Assembly (NCBI GenBank): GCA_963573305.1
Contig: OY754337.1
Location: forward strand, 71,893,094-71,957,093
Direction: 5' to 3'
Source of the DNA: Pyrrhosoma nymphula
Taxonomy: Eukaryota; Arthropoda; Insecta; Odonata; Coenagrionidae
Length of the DNA stretch: 64,000 nt
Positions 60,401 to 64,000 of the stretch are shown here, piece by piece (the stretch's first letter is position 1; the number at the start of each line of letters is the position of its first letter). Made by a program: the position numbers and the translations under genes. The notes below the pieces were generated by a model. That model worked only from the letters and a program-made list of their open reading frames with translations, did no database searches and was not told the origin of the DNA.

Positions 60401-62750
60401 TGCAGTAGGCATTCAATGAAATAAACACAGGTGTAACTTGATATCACATAAGTATATATTTTTGTCGTGAGTCACATTGAACTACAGCAGTGGCAAAATT
60501 AGGAAATTAAAAACTTGCAATGTCAAAAACTATTTGTTTAGAAAAATCAAAAGTTTAAGTATAATAAATTCATAAGGAAATTTCTAGTGGAACCGTCAGG
60601 GTGAATCAGTATGAGTCAGGGGTTGCATGACGTACGGGTTGTGGGAAACCGAGACAGGCAAACAGCTGTGGGTAATGGAGAGTCGGCTCATGTGAGTGTT
60701 GAAAAGATGCTGTTAATGCGAATGCCAAGTTTCACGCTTTCATTATGATGATTTCGTTCATTGAAATGTCTTATTTTGTATTTTTTTCGTTTCAGCTATG
60801 TTTTTTCTTGGGGATCGTATTTCAAAAGATACCAGAGCCATGATGTTTACATATTGATCTAACTACATTGACTTCCCCATCTTGTCCACTCATCCGTTCC
60901 TTAATACGCATCCGTGTATCGTGTGAATTTTTAGTTGCTCAAGAAGTAAATGACATTGTTACGATTAATGTTACATTTTAATTTTTAATTTAATTTCACA
61001 AATAAAATTTGTGAAAGCCTTGGCTGGGTTTTATCACTTAGTGACGGGTGTTGATAAATAAGTGGTTTGGGTTGTATTGTCGTCCTTGTTCTGATAAGAC
61101 ATGTTTTGATTCTGAGAGAATTTTGAATAATTATACGGTTATTCTGTAATCTTTACGTTTATTGAGTTTAATTGTCTTATTTTATCATCTTTAGTGTCCT
61201 GTGAACTTTGGTGGTAAATTTTCCAAAGTTACCTGAATAATAAAAAAAACTAAGTACCCCCCTTTGCTCTACCATCCAGGCACTAAGCTGGCTTGGGATG
61301 TTTTAGGCATTTGGTGTTATACTATCGCCACCGGAAGGAATGCGTGAACGACCTCTTACCTTTGAAAACGAAGTTTTTCGATCATTCTTACGCGTTTGCT
61401 ATCAGCGGAGCCAAATTATTCTTCGATTCGTGAAACGTCTTCTCGCCCTCTCGTTTGCCTTTTCAGCGGAGACAGAATTCGCAAGCCGCTCCTGTGCGCG
61501 CGAGGAAAATTGGAAGTTGTTTGGGGAAGGAGCGGGCATTTCGCCACTTCTGCTCTTCCCACTTCCCTTCGCCCCCATGACCGCATTTCCATCCGAGAAA
61601 ACCCATTCTTCCCCGCCCCCTCTTGCTTCTCCTGCATTCGGGGAAATATCCCCCACGGCCCCACAGCGTCCATTCTCCTCTCCATATGTGCCCTCCCACC
61701 CTACCTTCTCCTCCCCTCACCCCTTCTTACCCGATATGTAATCAAGCCTCTCTTGTGAAGTCAAGGCCGACTCCTATTGCCCGAACGTCTTAACCCGTTC
61801 GTATACTAAAGGGGGGAGGTTTCTCCTTCCGGCTCCTCCTCCAGTTCTTATCCCCCCACTAGGCTGTGTACTCGACAAGCCGGCCTCCACCCCTCCCTCC
61901 CCGATATCCTACTCAATTTTCTTTTATTGGTAAACTCGAACGCGTTTCTACTCGCCGTATAGGTCCAGTCTTCGTAAATGACCTTTTTCCCGCTCCTACC
62001 ATCTCTGCTTCTCTCCCAACTCCTTCCGCGCGTCTCTCCCCCCTACTCGTTCCTATTTCCGCTTACCCAGTCCCCTCTAGTCTCTCTTTCTCTCCACCCC
62101 CCTTTTTCTCCCATTCGAACAGTTCTTTCCCTTTTTTTCGATTCCTTCTGTCTCTAAGCACCCGGGATCCCATCAGCCTTTTTATCTCGTTTTGTTCCTC
62201 CCTCTGCCGCCTTCCCCCGAATTCTTCTTCCCCGTTTGCAGTTTCTTTCCTCCTTCAACCCTCTATTTCTCTCTTTCCTTGCCTGGAATAGTTTTATCGC
62301 CAACTTCATTTATTGCCGTCTAATTTTTGCCCGTGTATTTTTATCAAAGTAATTAGATCCTGAGCTTTTTTTATTTTATACGCTCTCCACGAAAGCTCTA
62401 AGAATTTGTCAGCAATGCAAAATGGGAAGTAATAGAAGGCTCCGCGAGGAAAAATAAGATCCCGTATCAAATAATAATAGTTCTGCTCTAGCTGGGAGGA
62501 TGGTTGATAGTAGAATAGCTGTCCAGTATCGTATTATACTGAACCAGCATACTGCTGACAAGCATGATCGCCATCTTACTCGCTGAGCTATTTAATTTAA
62601 TGATTGATGTGGCACCAGTTTGCTTATCGTTCCCAGTAGTATCCACTTACGGTAGCTGTCGGAAAATCACGCTAGCTTATGCAGTCGCTGTGTAGTCTTC
62701 ACTTGTTGAAATCAACACCTTCTATAACTACTCACGACTATTTGTAATTT
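54492..62750. other. Long stretch without recognisable genes
   Basis: Only short frames, none with a domain that I recognise; 57400-57690 (96 residues) and 57757-57978 (73 residues) are basic and adjacent but unassigned. C/T-rich tracts on the plus strand lie at about 58060-58440, 58510-58555 (CT microsatellite), 59800-60125 and 61540-62285. Frames of 120-150 residues inside them (58.0, 61.4, 61.9 kb) are P/S/F-rich and overlap opposite-strand frames. No SINE boxes or terminal repeats were seen. Confidence 0.4.
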
Positions 62751-62757
62751 TCAGGCC

Positions 62758-63023
62758 GAGAAATCAAAAATTGGGGAAAATGTCTCGACAGTTGTTTTGG
62801 TCGCTTGCTGCCATTAATTGCTCAATTCAAAATTATAATTGGCATGCGCTACGATATGAGTGAAAGTAACGCTCCCTCGCTATTACAAGTTCCTCGATTG
62901 TTTGAAGCGTTCTACGACGGCTCAAATCATACTCGATTCGGTGCTCAGGATGGCCAATCATCGCAATGGATAATTCAACTCCGGCAACTCAGTTTTAAGG
63001 CGAATACCTGTCAGTTATCATAA
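62758..63023 (+). CDS. Unassigned open frame, exon-like, low confidence
   Basis: An open frame of about 88 residues follows TTTGTAATTTTCAG, which looks like a 3' splice site (ending at 62754). It includes CFGRLLPLIAQFKIIIGMRY and RLFEAFYDGSNHTRFGAQDG and stops at 63021-63023. Composition is balanced and not low-complexity, unlike most frames here. I recognise no domain. It may be a host exon or part of the adjoining LINE, which begins about 60 bp downstream. Confidence 0.2.
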
Positions 63024-63079
63024 ATGAAGACTCACTTGAAGAAAACATTAACCGCGTGCATGAAAGAGACTAGTGTATA

Positions 63080-63545
63080 TCAAGCGGATAGTAGGTAAGT
63101 CCTTGGAAATAAAAAGTCCAAGAAATATGGCAATGCGTTCTAATTAGGTATCGTGTACGCCGCAAGCATTTGGGACTCTACGGAGAAAGGTTTAGTTCGA
63201 GAAATGAACAAAATGCAAAGGAAAGCTGGACTTCTCGCTTAGAACTGCTAGGTGCGAACTGAGAATGTAACACAGCTGATGGAAGTGCTGTCTTTGGAGC
63301 CACTGAGGACTATTCACATGGGAGCCGCTAAGCTAAGATTACCTGAAAAATTCAGACGAGATCTGTTTCAGGGCGAAATGGAGGATAGTACAATGTATTA
63401 CAACACGGAGGCCATTTACAAAATTGAAACAACATTTTCCAATTGTAGACGCACCTTAATTCATTTAATTAACTTCAGTGCATACATTCCATGAAGCGTC
63501 AGCCCAATGTAATGTTTGTACAGTTGAATAAATATTGTTTTAACG
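63080..63545 (+). pseudogene. APE-type LINE reverse transcriptase C-terminus and 3' end
   Basis: Plus-strand reading gives VYAASIWDSTEKGLVREMNK and MQRKAGLLA at about 63150-63240, two stops, then RTENVTQLMEVLSLEPLRTI and further residues to 63494. Y.AS.WD...........QRKA.....C..R..VT.M...L....L is the typical post-RT region of CR1/Jockey-type LINEs. The 3' end has GTTGAATAAATATTGTTT at 63523-63540. Only this tail is preserved. Confidence 0.65.
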
Positions 63546-64000
63546 TCGCACTACACATTCAGAACTGAAAGATACGGCAAAATAAAAAGGAGACTCTGAA
63601 ATTGGTGAAAACAAAGTGATGGCTACAAAATTCCTTCATCCAAAGCTCCAGTAGTGCAACTAGATATAATTCCCGAAAACGCGTTTTCTACAGGTTTACA
63701 GGAGTGTGAGCGCCAGTTGGAGAAGTGTGCGGGTTGGTAAGAGAAGTAATTTGAAGGGGATGGTGTTGAATTAGTTGTAAAATTTTGCCATAAACTTATT
63801 TTAAAAATTATTACTAGAACCGTTTGTTCAGACCTCGTGCATTAGCAGGGAAATGGTAGACGAAATATATATAAAGAGGAAATAAAGATTATACTGCAGG
63901 TTTGGAGGCATGGAGGGAGTGGAGAGTTGCAAGTTTGGCTTGCAGGGTATGTCAGGCAAGCAAGGGAGAAGTGGGAAAATATTTAATGTGGCGTGAAGAA
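63546..64000. other. No recognisable gene
   Basis: AT-rich, then purine-rich on the plus strand from about 63860. No element was recognised before the window ends. Confidence 0.4.

Overview
The window reads as intergenic or intronic DNA from a large animal genome, most likely an arthropod. It is AT-rich with scattered GC- and pyrimidine-rich islands. I found no intact host gene, no operon structure, no rRNA or tRNA gene and no CRISPR array. Every stretch with protein homology I recognise is a decayed transposable element. The remaining open frames are short and lie in low-complexity or AT-rich DNA. The arthropod assignment is an inference from the mix of elements (RTE-like, R4/Dong-like and CR1/Jockey-like LINEs, Helitron, Tc1, piggyBac-type MITE, tRNA-derived SINEs); no host gene supports it.

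Layout. 1-1082 (-): N-terminal part of a Helitron Rep/helicase, broken by stops and a frameshift. 1521-1673: a small palindromic element with a 14-bp target duplication. 2797-2868: a 72-bp mini inverted-repeat element. 7270-10102 (-): two 5'-truncated copies of one RLE-type LINE (R4/Dong/R2-like), the second interrupted by a 611-bp piggyBac-type MITE with TTAA duplications. 11275-12350: a ~200-bp direct duplication. 12454-13952: a region dense in ATATCG/CGCAT words, holding the 3' end of another LINE. 16120-16356: a second palindromic element with a 12-bp target duplication and a hammerhead-like core. 21900-25990 (-): a decayed APE-type LINE split by a Tc1/mariner element whose transposase halves point towards each other. 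26220-26700, 29168-29470 and 37714-37905: RTE and SINE remnants. 39155-39503: a long palindrome between (TA)n tracts. 39605-41408 (+): a LINE remnant with an SGNH-esterase-like part followed by an APE endonuclease part. 46303-47420: direct repeats and a second ATATCG-rich field. 50130-53240: three RTE fragments in mixed orientation. 54258-54491: a third member of the palindromic family, with a 17-bp target duplication. 63080-63545: another LINE tail.

The most unusual signal is the palindromic family at 1.5, 16.2 and 54.3 kb. Its members share a leader resembling AGGCTTTCCCGGCG and a motif resembling TTTCGGGTTTGCACCG. Each is flanked by a perfect direct repeat of 12-17 bp, and each turns back on itself at a different point. 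Two of them carry CTGANGA-hairpin-GAAA cores, as do a hairpin at 39.57 kb and, loosely, the 39.2-kb palindrome. This suggests a non-autonomous retroelement family, possibly Penelope-related, with hammerhead-like motifs. A second theme is nesting: piggyBac MITE in LINE, Tc1 in LINE, LINE in an ATATCG-rich repeat.
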